A stretch of 64,000 bases of DNA from Alteromonas sp. KUL49. GTDB taxonomy: Bacteria > Pseudomonadota > Gammaproteobacteria > Enterobacterales > Alteromonadaceae. The notes beneath the pieces are model-generated. The model was not told where the DNA came from and did no database searches. It saw nothing but the letters and a program-made list of their open reading frames with translations. Where the stretch lies: assembly GCF_006538345.1 (NCBI RefSeq), contig NZ_BJKL01000003.1, positions 62,001 to 126,000 on the forward strand, written 5' to 3'. Made by a program: the position numbers and the translations under genes. This document shows positions 8,770 through 18,637 of this stretch, piece after piece (the first letter of the stretch is position 1; the number at the start of each line of letters is the position of its first letter).

Positions 8770-10281
8770 ATGAAAAACCGTTTTATTAATCAATTTGCTG
8801 TAACTTTGCTTACAGCAGCTGTGCTCGTTGGATGTGGTTCAAATAACAAAGAGCGAACAGCAAACACACCTGCGCCAGATCCAATTTCAGAAGACTATCA
8901 AGGCGTGTGGGTAGCCCCTGGATACGGCCTCAGCGTTAACATTGGCACTGACAGCGCTAAAATATATCAGTACACAACTGACTACTGCTTTTTGACGTTA
9001 GATGAATCAGAACTCGACACCACAAACGTTGAACGACTACTAAGAAAAACTGACAATGTTGATGAGTTAGAATGGTATTCTGGTGTTGGCACAGCAACGT
9101 TTGGTCCTCCTGGATATTTCTTTGAGCGAGCTAGTTCACTACCTGATTCGTGTCAGACAGACCTCATTGATCTAAATGATGTTTCTTCAACCGATTATGA
9201 TGCAACGGATTTATTTGCAATGTATTCGCAAATTTTCGAAGAGTATTATGTAGATTTTGAGCGTAATAATGTGAATTGGGCTGATACCATCCAATCAGCT
9301 GGCGGTGAACTAACCTCGTCGTCAAGCAACGAGCAATTATTTGCTGCGATGGCAAATACACTGGCACCTATGGCTGATAGCCACAATTACATCACTACGC
9401 CTGAAGGTCTTAGCCACAAGGTATTTACCAAACCAACGTTGATAGAGAATTTGATAGAGGAATACGCGACCTTAAACGGTTTAGCCTATCCAATTGATCC
9501 ACAGATACTCACGCAGCAATTGGTTGACAGTATCAACGGCTATATTGTCGATAGTTTGGAGTATCAGTGGGATATTGTGACAGGATACGCCGCAAGCCCT
9601 GATGATATTCGGTATGCTGCTGACGGTCGAATCCGATGGTTTAAGAATGAGGGCTTAGGGTATTTATATGTTAGTAGTATGTTGGGCTATTCAGAGGTAA
9701 CAGACGACGAATTAGCGATTACCACAGATACTCTACAAAAAGTAAACGTTATTTTAGATAACGCGTTAAATGATTTAAGTGATGTTGAGGGGCTCATTGT
9801 AGACGTACGAACCAATGATGGCGGTTATGATTTTGTCAGTATGGCAATAGCAAGTCGCTTTGCACAAGGCGAGTATCACGCGTTTAGTAAGCAAGCCCGT
9901 GATGGAAATGGAAGAACGCCGTTAAAAGATGTTTATATTCAGCCTAGTACACGAGCAACCTATCATGGCTCAATTGTATTGCTCACAAGTTCAAATACCG
10001 TGTCAGCAGCAGAAACATTTACGCTGAGTATGGCTCAACTCCCGAATGTGCAGTTGGTAGGTGAAGCTACTCACGGAGCGCTATCTAATGTGTTGGAATG
10101 GAATCTACCCAATGGTTTCGAGATTGGTATGTCGAATGAATACTACCTAAGTGCAAATGGTGACTGGTTTGAAGGTGAAGGTATTCCTGTAGACGTTGCA
10201 GTGCCTTTCTTTACGCAGGAACAAAGAGAGCAACAAGTAGATTTGGGTATCGAAACAGCCGTTCATCTGTTACTCCAGTAA
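8770..10281 (+). CDS. S41 family peptidase, lipoprotein
   Basis: About 503 residues from the ATG at 8770, chosen because GAGGA lies just upstream and because it gives a clean lipoprotein signal with the lipidated Cys at residue 22 (AAVLVGC). The C-terminal half is a peptidase S41 (tail-specific protease) domain: GLIVDVRTNDGGYD, then NTVSAAETFTLSM with the predicted catalytic Ser, then LVGEATHGALSNV. It is expected to be anchored in the periplasm. It faces a two-component system across a repeat-rich promoter. A terminator follows. Confidence 0.88.
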   Translation: MKNRFINQFAVTLLTAAVLVGCGSNNKERTANTPAPDPISEDYQGVWVAPGYGLSVNIGTDSAKIYQYTTDYCFLTLDESELDTTNVERLLRKTDNVDELEWYSGVGTATFGPPGYFFERASSLPDSCQTDLIDLNDVSSTDYDATDLFAMYSQIFEEYYVDFERNNVNWADTIQSAGGELTSSSSNEQLFAAMANTLAPMADSHNYITTPEGLSHKVFTKPTLIENLIEEYATLNGLAYPIDPQILTQQLVDSINGYIVDSLEYQWDIVTGYAASPDDIRYAADGRIRWFKNEGLGYLYVSSMLGYSEVTDDELAITTDTLQKVNVILDNALNDLSDVEGLIVDVRTNDGGYDFVSMAIASRFAQGEYHAFSKQARDGNGRTPLKDVYIQPSTRATYHGSIVLLTSSNTVSAAETFTLSMAQLPNVQLVGEATHGALSNVLEWNLPNGFEIGMSNEYYLSANGDWFEGEGIPVDVAVPFFTQEQREQQVDLGIETAVHLLLQ

Positions 10282-10293
10282 AGGTTACTCGTC

Positions 10294-10325
10294 GAAAAGC
10301 GCCTATATTTAAGGCGCTTTTTTAT
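10294..10325 (+). terminator. Rho-independent terminator after the S41 peptidase gene
   Basis: AAAGCGCC and GGCGCTTT form the stem around an AT-rich loop, and the hairpin is followed by a run of T. It closes the S41 peptidase gene. Confidence 0.85.
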
Positions 10326-10410
10326 GTACTTCGATATCACAAGTGCACAGCTGATAATCAACCATGTTCAAGCTTTTTTTAAAACATTGCCTGTTGTATT
10401 ACCCATAATT

Positions 10411-10440
10411 ACTTGGTTAAATGTTAACAATTAATCAAGT
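10411..10440. promoter_or_regulatory. 30-bp near-perfect palindrome upstream of the GH2 gene
   Basis: A palindrome centred on TGTTAACA (10422-10429) is flanked symmetrically by TTAA and by ACTTG/CAAGT; only two base pairs of the 15 fail to match. It ends 14 bases before the chosen ATG of the GH2 gene. The 9-mer GTTAACAAT inside it recurs as both arms of the palindrome upstream of the GH86 agarase gene, which suggests a shared repressor. Confidence 0.6.
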
Positions 10441-10453
10441 GGTGTGGGTGATA

Positions 10454-13000
10454 ATGCTAAAACATGTAATAAAGTTGTTGAGTTACTTTGCTCTTGTATT
10501 CGTTGTGAATTCGCTAGCGTTTGCAGGGCAAGCGTCGTTACAAAGAGAGCATGACTTTAATTTTGACTGGAAGTTTACACTGGTTGAAACCACCGAAATA
10601 CCTGACTCGGTCCCACTGAATGACGCTGTTTGGCGTGATATACGACTACCGCATGACTGGAGTGTAGAGGCGTCTTTCTCCGAAGAATGGGAGGGTGCGA
10701 CTGGATACCTTCCAGGCGGTGTTGGTATTTATCAGAAGCACTTCGACACTCCGATAGATCCTGCAGAACAAAACGCCTATGTACTGTTCGATGGGGTTTA
10801 CAACAACGCGACTTTTTGGGTGAACGGTGTAAAACTCGGTGAAAATCCCTACGGATATTCACCCGTCTATTTCGACCTCACAGACAAATTACATACCGAC
10901 GGTACACAGAATGTGCTGACAGTGCATGTCGACCACAGTAGATACGCTGACAGTCGTTGGTATACAGGAAGTGGTATCTATCGCAACGTTAAACTCATCA
11001 CTACAGATAAGTTACATATCCCAATTTGGGGTACTTTTGTAACCACACCCGAAGTTAATGACAACAGAGCCATGGTTAACCTCGACGTGAACGTAGTCAA
11101 TAATCACTCCTCTCCAGAGGGATTTACACTTACCACGCAATTAATTAATCCTGCAGGCCTAACTGTCGCCGAAGCATCAAAGAACGTTACTCTTGAATCT
11201 GATACGGATGTCACTGTTACCCAACGACTCGCGGTAGACGACCCGAAACTTTGGGACACTGAGAACCCTCATATATACCTTGCTAGAACAATCATCAAGA
11301 GCGGTGAGAGGATTGTTGATAGCTACGTTACACCGTTTGGTATTCGCACTTTGGAGTTCGATGCCAAAAAAGGCTTTTTCCTTAATGGTAAACCTACATT
11401 GGTCAAAGGAGTGTCGCTACATCACGACGGTGGTTTGGTCGGGGCGGCCGTTCCAAAAGAAGTGTGGCGTAGACGGTTGCAGTCACTCAAAGATGCAGGG
11501 TTAAACGCAGTGCGTACGGCACATAATCCCTTTGCCAGTGACTTTTTAGATTTGTGTGACGAAATGGGAATTTTGGTACAGAACGAGTTCTTTGATGAGT
11601 TTGATTATTACAAAGACAAACGTTTAAACATGCATGAACGTCATGACGATTATATCACTCGAGGTTACGTTGACCATTTTCAGCAATGGGCTAAAAGTGA
11701 TTTAACTCGCACAATGCTTAGAGATAGAAATCATCCAAGTGTATTTCAATGGAGTATCGGTAACGAGATCGAATGGACCTATGTTCATTACCGTTATATC
11801 ACAGGTTTTTGGAACGACCTTGAAGACCCAACGAACATGGATATGAGCTTTTGGGGAGCCCCCCCTAAGTATTCACCAGAGGAGTTACTTGCCCGTTATG
11901 AGGATTCACAGAAAGGCGAATATGTTCTGTCAGAAACAGCGAGAAAACTGAGTGAATGGGTAAGGGCATTAGATACCACTCGACCAGTTACCGCTAACTT
12001 TATCATTCCTCAGGTGAGCCATGTGAGTGGCTATGCAGACGCGGTAGACATCGTTGGTTACAGTTACAGAAATAGTGTGCTGCCATGGGGGCAAAAACAC
12101 TTTCCTGAGGTACCAATCACCATAAATGAGAACCCTGGAACGTGGGATGATTGGAAGCAAGTGTTGCAGTCACCCGGCGTTTTCAGTCAATTTATGTGGA
12201 CGGGAATTGGTTACATGGGGGAACGTCATGAAAAGTGGCCACATAAAAGCGGGTGGGGCGATATGCTCGACTTGGCTGGGTTTAAACGACAAGGGTGGAA
12301 TTACTTCAAAAGCGTATGGGTCAACGAACCACATTTATCTATAGGTACACTGCCTTTGTCATCTTCCGGGTTTAAACGAGATGAATTGTCTGGCTTGGCT
12401 ATTGCCGAAGATGCCTCAAGCTATCGTTGGCGCGACACTAATATGCATTGGAACTACGATGAAAATGAGTGGGTAGTGGTAGAAGTAACGTCTAACCACC
12501 ACATGGTGGAGTTATTATTGAACGGTGAGTCTCTCGGTTATCGCAGTATGTCTGAGGCCCCTGACAGAATTTTACGGTGGGTAGTGCCTTTTGCGCCCGG
12601 TAAGCTGGAAGCAAAAGCTGGTTTTAACGGGCAAGAAACAAACGCTATTTTGACATCAGCTAACCAACCCTCATTTCTACATGTACATGTAGATAAACCA
12701 CAACTTATTGCCGATGGCTATGATATTGCTCACCTTGTTGTTCAACTAGTTGATGACAATGGAATAGCAGTACAGACAGAAGAAACAGAAGTTTCAGTAA
12801 GTTTCAATGGCCCAGCCAGACTACTGGGTGTTGATAACGGTGCGCCGGACAATATTCAGGATTTTCAATCTAATAAAATTGTTACCTCAAAAGGAAGAGC
12901 CTTGATAGTGCTTCAATCAATGAGGGATAGAGGTGTTATTGAAGTTGAGGTGTCGGCCGGCCAATATGGTAAACAAACCTTGGTTATTCAAAGTCACTGA
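10454..13000 (+). CDS. glycoside hydrolase family 2 (beta-galactosidase-like), secreted
   Basis: 848 residues from the ATG at 10454; an upstream ATG at 10421 lies inside a palindrome and would disturb the signal peptide. The signal peptide runs to about residue 25 (NSLAFA). GH2 domains follow in order: N-terminal sugar-binding jelly roll, immunoglobulin-like domain, and TIM barrel with acid/base Glu438 (SIGNEIEW) and nucleophile Glu559 (ITINEN). Two C-terminal beta domains of the DUF4982 and GH2 C-terminal type follow. Beta-galactosidases of this form act on galactans. With a sulfatase nearby and an agarase 23 kb away, trimming of red algal galactan fragments is a fair inference. Confidence 0.9.
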   Translation: MLKHVIKLLSYFALVFVVNSLAFAGQASLQREHDFNFDWKFTLVETTEIPDSVPLNDAVWRDIRLPHDWSVEASFSEEWEGATGYLPGGVGIYQKHFDTPIDPAEQNAYVLFDGVYNNATFWVNGVKLGENPYGYSPVYFDLTDKLHTDGTQNVLTVHVDHSRYADSRWYTGSGIYRNVKLITTDKLHIPIWGTFVTTPEVNDNRAMVNLDVNVVNNHSSPEGFTLTTQLINPAGLTVAEASKNVTLESDTDVTVTQRLAVDDPKLWDTENPHIYLARTIIKSGERIVDSYVTPFGIRTLEFDAKKGFFLNGKPTLVKGVSLHHDGGLVGAAVPKEVWRRRLQSLKDAGLNAVRTAHNPFASDFLDLCDEMGILVQNEFFDEFDYYKDKRLNMHERHDDYITRGYVDHFQQWAKSDLTRTMLRDRNHPSVFQWSIGNEIEWTYVHYRYITGFWNDLEDPTNMDMSFWGAPPKYSPEELLARYEDSQKGEYVLSETARKLSEWVRALDTTRPVTANFIIPQVSHVSGYADAVDIVGYSYRNSVLPWGQKHFPEVPITINENPGTWDDWKQVLQSPGVFSQFMWTGIGYMGERHEKWPHKSGWGDMLDLAGFKRQGWNYFKSVWVNEPHLSIGTLPLSSSGFKRDELSGLAIAEDASSYRWRDTNMHWNYDENEWVVVEVTSNHHMVELLLNGESLGYRSMSEAPDRILRWVVPFAPGKLEAKAGFNGQETNAILTSANQPSFLHVHVDKPQLIADGYDIAHLVVQLVDDNGIAVQTEETEVSVSFNGPARLLGVDNGAPDNIQDFQSNKIVTSKGRALIVLQSMRDRGVIEVEVSAGQYGKQTLVIQSH

Positions 13001-13039
13001 AGTTCATATGGAAAGCTATAACAAGACTTAATGAAGTGT

Positions 13040-13074
13040 GGTTTCCGGTAACAAGTTTATGGTTATCGGAAACC
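13040..13074. terminator. bidirectional hairpin terminator between GH2 gene and ppnP
   Basis: GGTTTCCGGTAAC pairs with GTTATCGGAAACC across a 9-base loop, with A/T runs outside. It lies between two convergent genes. Confidence 0.8.
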
Positions 13075-13083
13075 AAAAATAGT

Positions 13084-13401
13084 TTACTCAGCAAGATATG
13101 AACAACAGTAATCCACTACAGTGACGGCTTTCACTTGGAAGCTTGCATTAGCGGGGACGTAAAAAGACTCACCGGCGGAAATACTCTGCCATTCAGTCTC
13201 ACCCGGCAATAATATGTCCAATTGGCCGTCAGTGATTTCCATCAACTCTTTTTCGCTGGTACCAAACTCATACTCACCCGGCATCATAATACCTAAGGTT
13301 TTCTTTGTTTCATCAGCAAACACCACAGTCCGGCTTGTCACTTTGCCATCAAAGTATTGGTTGGCTTTTAGTGTCACAGATACATTATCAAACGTCGACA
13401 T
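13084..13401 (-). CDS. ppnP: pyrimidine/purine nucleoside phosphorylase PpnP
   Basis: 105 residues from the ATG at 13401, which has AAGGA upstream; a start 18 bases earlier is less likely. It is a small cupin-fold protein (DUF1255 family, YaiE of E. coli) with the typical [22 protein letters not shown] and [15 protein letters not shown] segments. The family phosphorolyses a wide range of nucleosides to base and ribose-1-phosphate in nucleotide salvage. It is a single-gene unit, convergent with the GH2 gene. Confidence 0.93.
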   Translation of the reverse strand: MSTFDNVSVTLKANQYFDGKVTSRTVVFADETKKTLGIMMPGEYEFGTSEKELMEITDGQLDILLPGETEWQSISAGESFYVPANASFQVKAVTVVDYCCSYLAE

Positions 13402-13655
13402 AAGTTTTCCTTTGTTCAATTTTTTTAGTGAAGTCGCATTGCTGTATAGTAATAAAGATCCGCTTAGGAATGATGGCTAACTTAGGAATAGGTTAGTCAG
13501 AATAGTGCTAGCTTATTCAATTTAGCGCAGGGCATTCAGAAGCAACTCCCAGCATTGTTTGTACAGTTGGTCTGACCCATGAGATAAATTCACAAGTATG
13601 TAGTATTGTTTATCTTAGGTTTCATACTTGATACAAAGTCAACTACTTAAGGCCT

Positions 13656-14354
13656 ATGCAACGTCTCAGATTGTTATTGTTCTTCCTAAGTTTGCTATCC
13701 CTCAAAAGCATTGCTAGCGAGCTACCGGATAAACTCGTGTTTGCGGCGCTGCCTCAGTATTTGGAACGACATCATGCAGGCCAGTTTGAAGACAATATAG
13801 TGATGCAATTAGGCGAGAAACTTGGTGTGGAGGTAGAGCTCTATTCATGCCCTTGGGTGCGTTGTCTCAAGCTTATAGAAACGGGACAAGCCGATATTAT
13901 AGATGACTTGTTCATCACAAAAGAGCGAGCGACCTATATAAACTATCTGCGCCCAGCGTTTGATAAACAAACCACCGGATTTCGCTATTATTCCATTCAC
14001 GAAAACATCACGACATTTGCTGACCTAAATGGAAAAACAGTAGGCTACTTGCGCGGGCATGTACACTACGACAAGTTTGAAGCTGCTGATAATTTTACGA
14101 AAGTTTCTCTACTTGTTGTGGAGGACTTAGTCAACATGATGCTAGCTGAGAGAATAGATGTGTTTATTGCTCCCCCTTCGTTTGACCTGAGTAGCTTTAC
14201 CCATGTAGATACTCAACAACGCATAAAGCAGCAACCCTACGAAGTTGCCATTGATATGCCCTTATTCCTGGGTGTTTCTAGGAAGAGTGATTGGACTGCA
14301 TATTCGTCTGAATTAGAGAAAGCAATGTTAGAAATTCTCTCCGCTCAACAATAG
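13656..14354 (+). CDS. periplasmic solute-binding-like protein (SBP_bac_3-like)
   Basis: 232 residues with a signal peptide ending near residue 20 (SIASE) and the amino-acid-binding type 2 fold: VFAALPQYLERHH at the start, VEVELYSCPWVRCLKLIETGQADIIDDLF in lobe 1, and FADLNGKTVGYLRGHVHYDKF entering lobe 2. No ABC permease or ATPase genes are nearby. Such orphan proteins in marine gammaproteobacteria often act as sensors or have unknown roles. The ligand cannot be given. Confidence 0.8.
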   Translation: MQRLRLLLFFLSLLSLKSIASELPDKLVFAALPQYLERHHAGQFEDNIVMQLGEKLGVEVELYSCPWVRCLKLIETGQADIIDDLFITKERATYINYLRPAFDKQTTGFRYYSIHENITTFADLNGKTVGYLRGHVHYDKFEAADNFTKVSLLVVEDLVNMMLAERIDVFIAPPSFDLSSFTHVDTQQRIKQQPYEVAIDMPLFLGVSRKSDWTAYSSELEKAMLEILSAQQ

Positions 14355-14405
14355 CGCTGTGTTAAACGATTGGTAAACGAACGGAGAGGAGTAGGATTAT
14401 GTGCG

Positions 14406-14963
14406 TTAAAATGCCATTTTTAAACCAAGTTGGGTCATCGATGAAGTACCTATATCGAGGGCAGAACTGCGGTACGACAGTGACAGAACAACTGAACTAA
14501 ATAACGCGTACTCTGCACTAATTTTATACGCTACGTCCGTCCCACTAAACGTCTGCCTTACTTCGTCACCAGGATTAAGAAAGGTTCCTTCTTTGCTGTC
14601 TAAATCCCAGTTACTTAAACCCATCATAGGCACAACTCTAAATTTTTCACTCACAGGAAAGCTATATCCAACGAGCAACTGGTATTCGGTGGTTTCATAA
14701 AAATCAAAAGATTCAAAAAACGCATTGTTAGATGCAAAGGAGCCGCTGACCTCAACAATTGCATTGTTTTCCCAGCGATAACCCAAAGAATAGGTGAATC
14801 CCAGTCCGTCATCGTCATAATCTTCTACCAGAAGATTTGTGTCTTCGTCGAAGTCAACGCTACTTGCACCCAATTCAACGCCAAAAAGAATACTGGATTC
14901 ATTAGCTAAAATATTCGAGCTAAATGCCATGCAGCTGATTACAGCTAGATATCGTGCTTTCAT
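14406..14963 (-). CDS. outer membrane beta-barrel protein
   Basis: 185 residues with a signal peptide (MAFSSNILA, cleavage near residue 20) followed by alternating amphipathic strands such as GLGFTYSLGYRWENN and YQLLVGYSFPVSEKFRV and a terminal aromatic, LGLKMAF. This fits a small 8-strand OmpA/OmpW-like or porin-family barrel. It is convergent with the binding-protein gene and divergent from the HTH-TPR regulator gene. Confidence 0.8.
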   Translation of the reverse strand: MKARYLAVISCMAFSSNILANESSILFGVELGASSVDFDEDTNLLVEDYDDDGLGFTYSLGYRWENNAIVEVSGSFASNNAFFESFDFYETTEYQLLVGYSFPVSEKFRVVPMMGLSNWDLDSKEGTFLNPGDEVRQTFSGTDVAYKISAEYALFSSVVLSLSYRSSALDIGTSSMTQLGLKMAF

Positions 14964-15122
14964 TGGTGAAATACCTCAGTATGTATTTGAAGATTTAAAA
15001 ATGTTGGTTTTGAAATTGATTGAATGAGATGATATTTCTGTCCTCAGCGACTAACAATGGACATAAGTGGACGTTTTTGGTTGAGGATGTAGTGTTTTGA
15101 ACAGTAAAGTAATGATGGTTTC

Positions 15123-16358
15123 ATGAGTGGCAATAAAACAGAAATTTTGAATCGTGAGCGGCTCATTGAAGTGATTAACCAAAGTGCTGCGAAGCATGCG
15201 TGGCTTGCGCGCGAAATTAATGTGAGTGAGAAAACACTGAGCCGTTGGTTAAGTGGTGAGGTTGAGCGCATACGCACCAGTAACCTGACAAAATTGAGTC
15301 ATGCACTTTGTTGTGATGTCGATGAACTCATCGCCATCTCTGTTGAAGAGTCCTATTCAAATGACAAAAACCGAGACGTACTAGTCAACGAACTCTATAA
15401 CGATAGTTTACTGTACGAATTGTTGATGGAAGGAAAAACTAAGCTTGCCATCTCCTTAATTAAATCTACCTTTCATGCCCGACTACCGAGTGCAATTGTG
15501 GCGAGCTTTTACGTTAAGCTGGGTTATGCCTGTGTAATACAGAGTAAATTACGCTCAGCAAAACAGTACTTTACCAAGGCATTAGCTAGGGCTGAAAAAT
15601 CGAACAGTGATGAACTTCGCTTTTCTGCGTATCTTGCATTTGCAGTAAATAGTTTGATGGAAAGTCGGTACAAAGAGTGTCTCAGTTATTTACAGCTGTG
15701 TGATGAACTATCGGCCCATGCTGCTAGCGAAGAGGCGCACTTTCATAGTACTTATGCGTTGTATTATTTGCATACCGGTCAGCCTTCAAATGCTCTCGCA
15801 CACGCCGAATTGTGTGAGTTGGCATGCGAGCCAACCAATCCCTCTGTTGAAAAGAAATTATTTCTTTGTACCGCACTACAAATAAAGACCGCGGTCTATT
15901 TGTTGGATAATCGAATTGATGATGCATTTGCTGTGTGTAAGGCCTCTTTGTCACTAGCGAATGTCTCAGGTTATAGCCGCTGTATATCTCTGTCGGAGGG
16001 GTATCTATCGGTAATTTATGCGTGTAAAGGCGATGCTGAGAACGCGACTGCTCACAGTGCGTTTAGCCTTGAGCAAGTGAAGTCGAATGATATCGCCCAT
16101 CCAACGTTAGTTTGCCTCTCGATAGCTGTGAGCCGTTTGCTGAACAACACTGAGACCTTAGCCACACAAATGAATATGTTAAAGGCACATACGCCCGAGC
16201 ATTCTGCCTCCCGCGCGTTCGCATCCTATCAAGCTTTCTTGTCTTGTTATCAAAATCAACAATTTGAGCAGGCAAATGCCTATCGCGCAGAGAGTCAATC
16301 CCTGGCGAAGGAACTTGCAATGGAGCATTGGTTGTCTCTACTTGAGCCTCGACTCTGA
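15123..16358 (+). CDS. XRE-type helix-turn-helix protein with TPR repeats
   Basis: 411 residues. Residues about 12-72 form a Cro/C1-type HTH: LAREINVSEKTLSRWLSG, then LTKLSHALCCDVDEL. The remaining about 320 residues are all-helical with TPR-like pairs such as YVKLGYACVIQSKLRSAKQYFTKA. The layout matches tetratricopeptide-containing transcriptional regulators that sense a peptide or partner protein. It is divergent from the barrel gene and lies just upstream of the sulfatase gene; either could be a target. Confidence 0.82.
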   Translation: MSGNKTEILNRERLIEVINQSAAKHAWLAREINVSEKTLSRWLSGEVERIRTSNLTKLSHALCCDVDELIAISVEESYSNDKNRDVLVNELYNDSLLYELLMEGKTKLAISLIKSTFHARLPSAIVASFYVKLGYACVIQSKLRSAKQYFTKALARAEKSNSDELRFSAYLAFAVNSLMESRYKECLSYLQLCDELSAHAASEEAHFHSTYALYYLHTGQPSNALAHAELCELACEPTNPSVEKKLFLCTALQIKTAVYLLDNRIDDAFAVCKASLSLANVSGYSRCISLSEGYLSVIYACKGDAENATAHSAFSLEQVKSNDIAHPTLVCLSIAVSRLLNNTETLATQMNMLKAHTPEHSASRAFASYQAFLSCYQNQQFEQANAYRAESQSLAKELAMEHWLSLLEPRL

Positions 16359-16496
16359 CATTGTCAATTTTCGGAGAATTAATACTAATCTGCGCCGATT
16401 TACTTGTGCAGTGTTTTTAGGCCACAGTGGTAAGTTAGTCCGAAAATTTGGCGGTACGCTATTTTCAGCGCGACCGTTTAACATATAGGACATCAT

Positions 16497-18335
16497 GTGA
16501 ATCGACGATACTTACTTTTCCTTCTGACCGTCGTAGCTTTTTCTCGACACGTTTACAGCGTAACCGTTGATGGTGAAGTTCCCAGTAAACGCCCCAACAT
16601 CATTTTGTTTGTCACTGACGACCAAGGTTGGGGAGACGTAAGCTTTAATGGAAATGAAGTACTTCACACCCCAAACATTGATGCTATTGCCGAAAGAGGT
16701 GTCAGTTTGGAACGGTTTTACGTAAACCCTGTATGTTCCTCGACACGTGCGGCCTTACTTACTGGAAGATACGCACTTCGAACTGGAGTTTTTAGTGTGA
16801 CTCGTGGTGGAGAACGAATGCGAGAATCCGAGGTTACGTTGGCAGAAATGCTGGGGGCAGAGGGCTATCGAACCGGGCTATTCGGTAAATGGCACAATGG
16901 TGCAACATATCCCCATGATCCCAATGGTCAGGGATTCGACTATTACGAGGGTATCGTAGAAGGGCATCAAACTTTGTATTTCGATCCAGTATTGAGCGTA
17001 AATGGCACCCCAGTTCAACGACACGGCTATATTGCAGATTTAACTTCTGATGCTGCAATAAATTTCATTGAGTCAGAATCAGATGCCCCCTTTTTTGCTT
17101 TTGTTCCATTTAATACCCCTCATGGCCCATTTGAAGTACCAGACCAATATTTTGATAGGTTTAAAGCCTCCGGTTTGAACGACTTAGATGCCGCAATTTA
17201 CGGAATGATGGCAAACATTGACGATAATGTGGGCAGAATTCTTAGCGCCGTTAATGAGCAGGGTAAGAGCAACAATACTATTGTTCTATTTATGTCTGAT
17301 AACGGACCTGCATTTCCTAGCAACAACAGACGTTATAACGGCGGATTGAAAGGGGCAAAAGGCAAGGTTGACGAAGGAGGTGTGCGTTCACCGCTATTTG
17401 TACACTGGCCTAACCATATTGAGGGTGGTCGAGTACTCACATCTGTCTCACAACATATTGATATTGTGCCCACATTGATGAGTTTGATTAACAGTGAGGT
17501 CCTTTTCGAAAACCCTATTGATGGAGAAGATTTGTCGCCACTTCTGTTGGGGGTAACTACTGATGATGAGTGGCCAGATCGCTATTTATTTCTCAATCAT
17601 TTTCATAATATGAAGCGGGGTATTGATGGGGCAATTCGTCCATACCCCGGTGCCGTTCGAAGTCAACAATGGTTGGCCACCTTTCAGCACGATCAGCAGT
17701 GGTACTTGTATGATTTAGAAAATGATATGCAGCAACAAAACAACATAGCTAAAGCTCACCCAGAAGTCTTAGATGTACTTCAAAGCGCTTACTTTGAATT
17801 CTTTAATGACATTACAAAAATACCCGTTGAGTTGCTACCTATTCAAATAGGTCACCAGCAAGCATCAACGGTGACCTTTGCCGCACATGAGGCTCTCATT
17901 GAAGGTGAAGGGATAGACTATGCCTACGAGTGGGGCTGGGCACATGATTGGATCAACCTAAACTCAACTATGAGCAAGGCAACTATGACATGGCCAGTTA
18001 AGAGTGTTGTGAATGACTGTTTTGAGGTTGATGTACTTTTTAGTAATGAGAATGACAAAGCGGAACTAAATATTGATTTTGAATTTTTGAATATATCAAA
18101 GGGGCTTGTTCTGCGCCTCGACAGTTTTGTTCCCGAGATCAACGAGGGTCAACGTCGTTTCTATACAGACGAAACACCAGAGAGTACCTGGGCTAGTCAA
18201 ACAGTGGGACGGTTTTTTGTCCGTGAAGGGCAAGGCGAATTAGCAGTCACGATTAATAATTTAAAAACTGATGGTAATGGTATCGCTATTAAGGGCATTG
18301 TGATCAAAAGAGCAGATACTCAATGTGAAGGCTAA
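16497..18335 (+). CDS. sulfatase (type I, formylglycine-dependent), secreted
   Basis: 612 residues with a signal peptide. The start is GTG at 16497, with AGGA six bases upstream; the ATG two bases earlier runs straight into a stop. Metal ligands are in FVTDDQGWGD (Asp41/42) and FMSDNGP. The formylglycine motif is CSSTRAALLTGRY with Cys80, so the canonical CxPxR proline is replaced by Ser. GKWHNG and FVPFNTPHGPF are also present. Residues about 450-612 form an additional beta-rich, possibly carbohydrate-binding, region. It probably removes sulfate from algal polysaccharide in the periplasm or outside the cell. Confidence 0.9.
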   Translation: MNRRYLLFLLTVVAFSRHVYSVTVDGEVPSKRPNIILFVTDDQGWGDVSFNGNEVLHTPNIDAIAERGVSLERFYVNPVCSSTRAALLTGRYALRTGVFSVTRGGERMRESEVTLAEMLGAEGYRTGLFGKWHNGATYPHDPNGQGFDYYEGIVEGHQTLYFDPVLSVNGTPVQRHGYIADLTSDAAINFIESESDAPFFAFVPFNTPHGPFEVPDQYFDRFKASGLNDLDAAIYGMMANIDDNVGRILSAVNEQGKSNNTIVLFMSDNGPAFPSNNRRYNGGLKGAKGKVDEGGVRSPLFVHWPNHIEGGRVLTSVSQHIDIVPTLMSLINSEVLFENPIDGEDLSPLLLGVTTDDEWPDRYLFLNHFHNMKRGIDGAIRPYPGAVRSQQWLATFQHDQQWYLYDLENDMQQQNNIAKAHPEVLDVLQSAYFEFFNDITKIPVELLPIQIGHQQASTVTFAAHEALIEGEGIDYAYEWGWAHDWINLNSTMSKATMTWPVKSVVNDCFEVDVLFSNENDKAELNIDFEFLNISKGLVLRLDSFVPEINEGQRRFYTDETPESTWASQTVGRFFVREGQGELAVTINNLKTDGNGIAIKGIVIKRADTQCEG

Positions 18336-18389
18336 TGGTATCCGTGGTATGTTGTTTTATTTACGCAGTACTTATAGAAAGGAACCAAG

Positions 18390-18635
18390 GTGTCAGAAAT
18401 TACTCTATCGGACGACATTAAAAGCACATTAGTCAACAAATTGCAGGACTATTTTACTGAAGAACTTGACCAAGAGTTAGGTCAGTTTGATGGAGAGTTT
18501 TTGCTCGATTTTATTGCCAAAAATATGGGAGCGTACTTCTATAATCAAGGGCTCTACGACGCCAGAGCTGTATTTGAATCTCGTATTGCCGCTATCGATG
18601 AGGATATCTATGGCATCGAAAAGCCGGTGGTATAG
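18390..18635 (+). CDS. DUF2164 family protein
   Basis: 81 residues. LDQELGQFDGEFLLDFI and GAYFYNQGLYDARAVFE match the small conserved DUF2164 family of unknown function. The start is GTG at 18390, with AAAGGA upstream. Its stop codon overlaps the GTG/ATG start of the next gene, so the two are probably co-translated. Confidence 0.85.
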   Translation: MSEITLSDDIKSTLVNKLQDYFTEELDQELGQFDGEFLLDFIAKNMGAYFYNQGLYDARAVFESRIAAIDEDIYGIEKPVV

Positions 18636-18637
18636 TG

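Noticed and set aside
9164-9367. Minus-strand frame within the S41 peptidase gene, and many similar antisense frames
   Set aside because: These are shadows of well-supported genes and lack ribosome sites and family features.
10421-10453. Upstream ATG for the GH2 gene
   Set aside because: It lies inside the palindrome, has no ribosome site, and adds residues ahead of a clean signal peptide.
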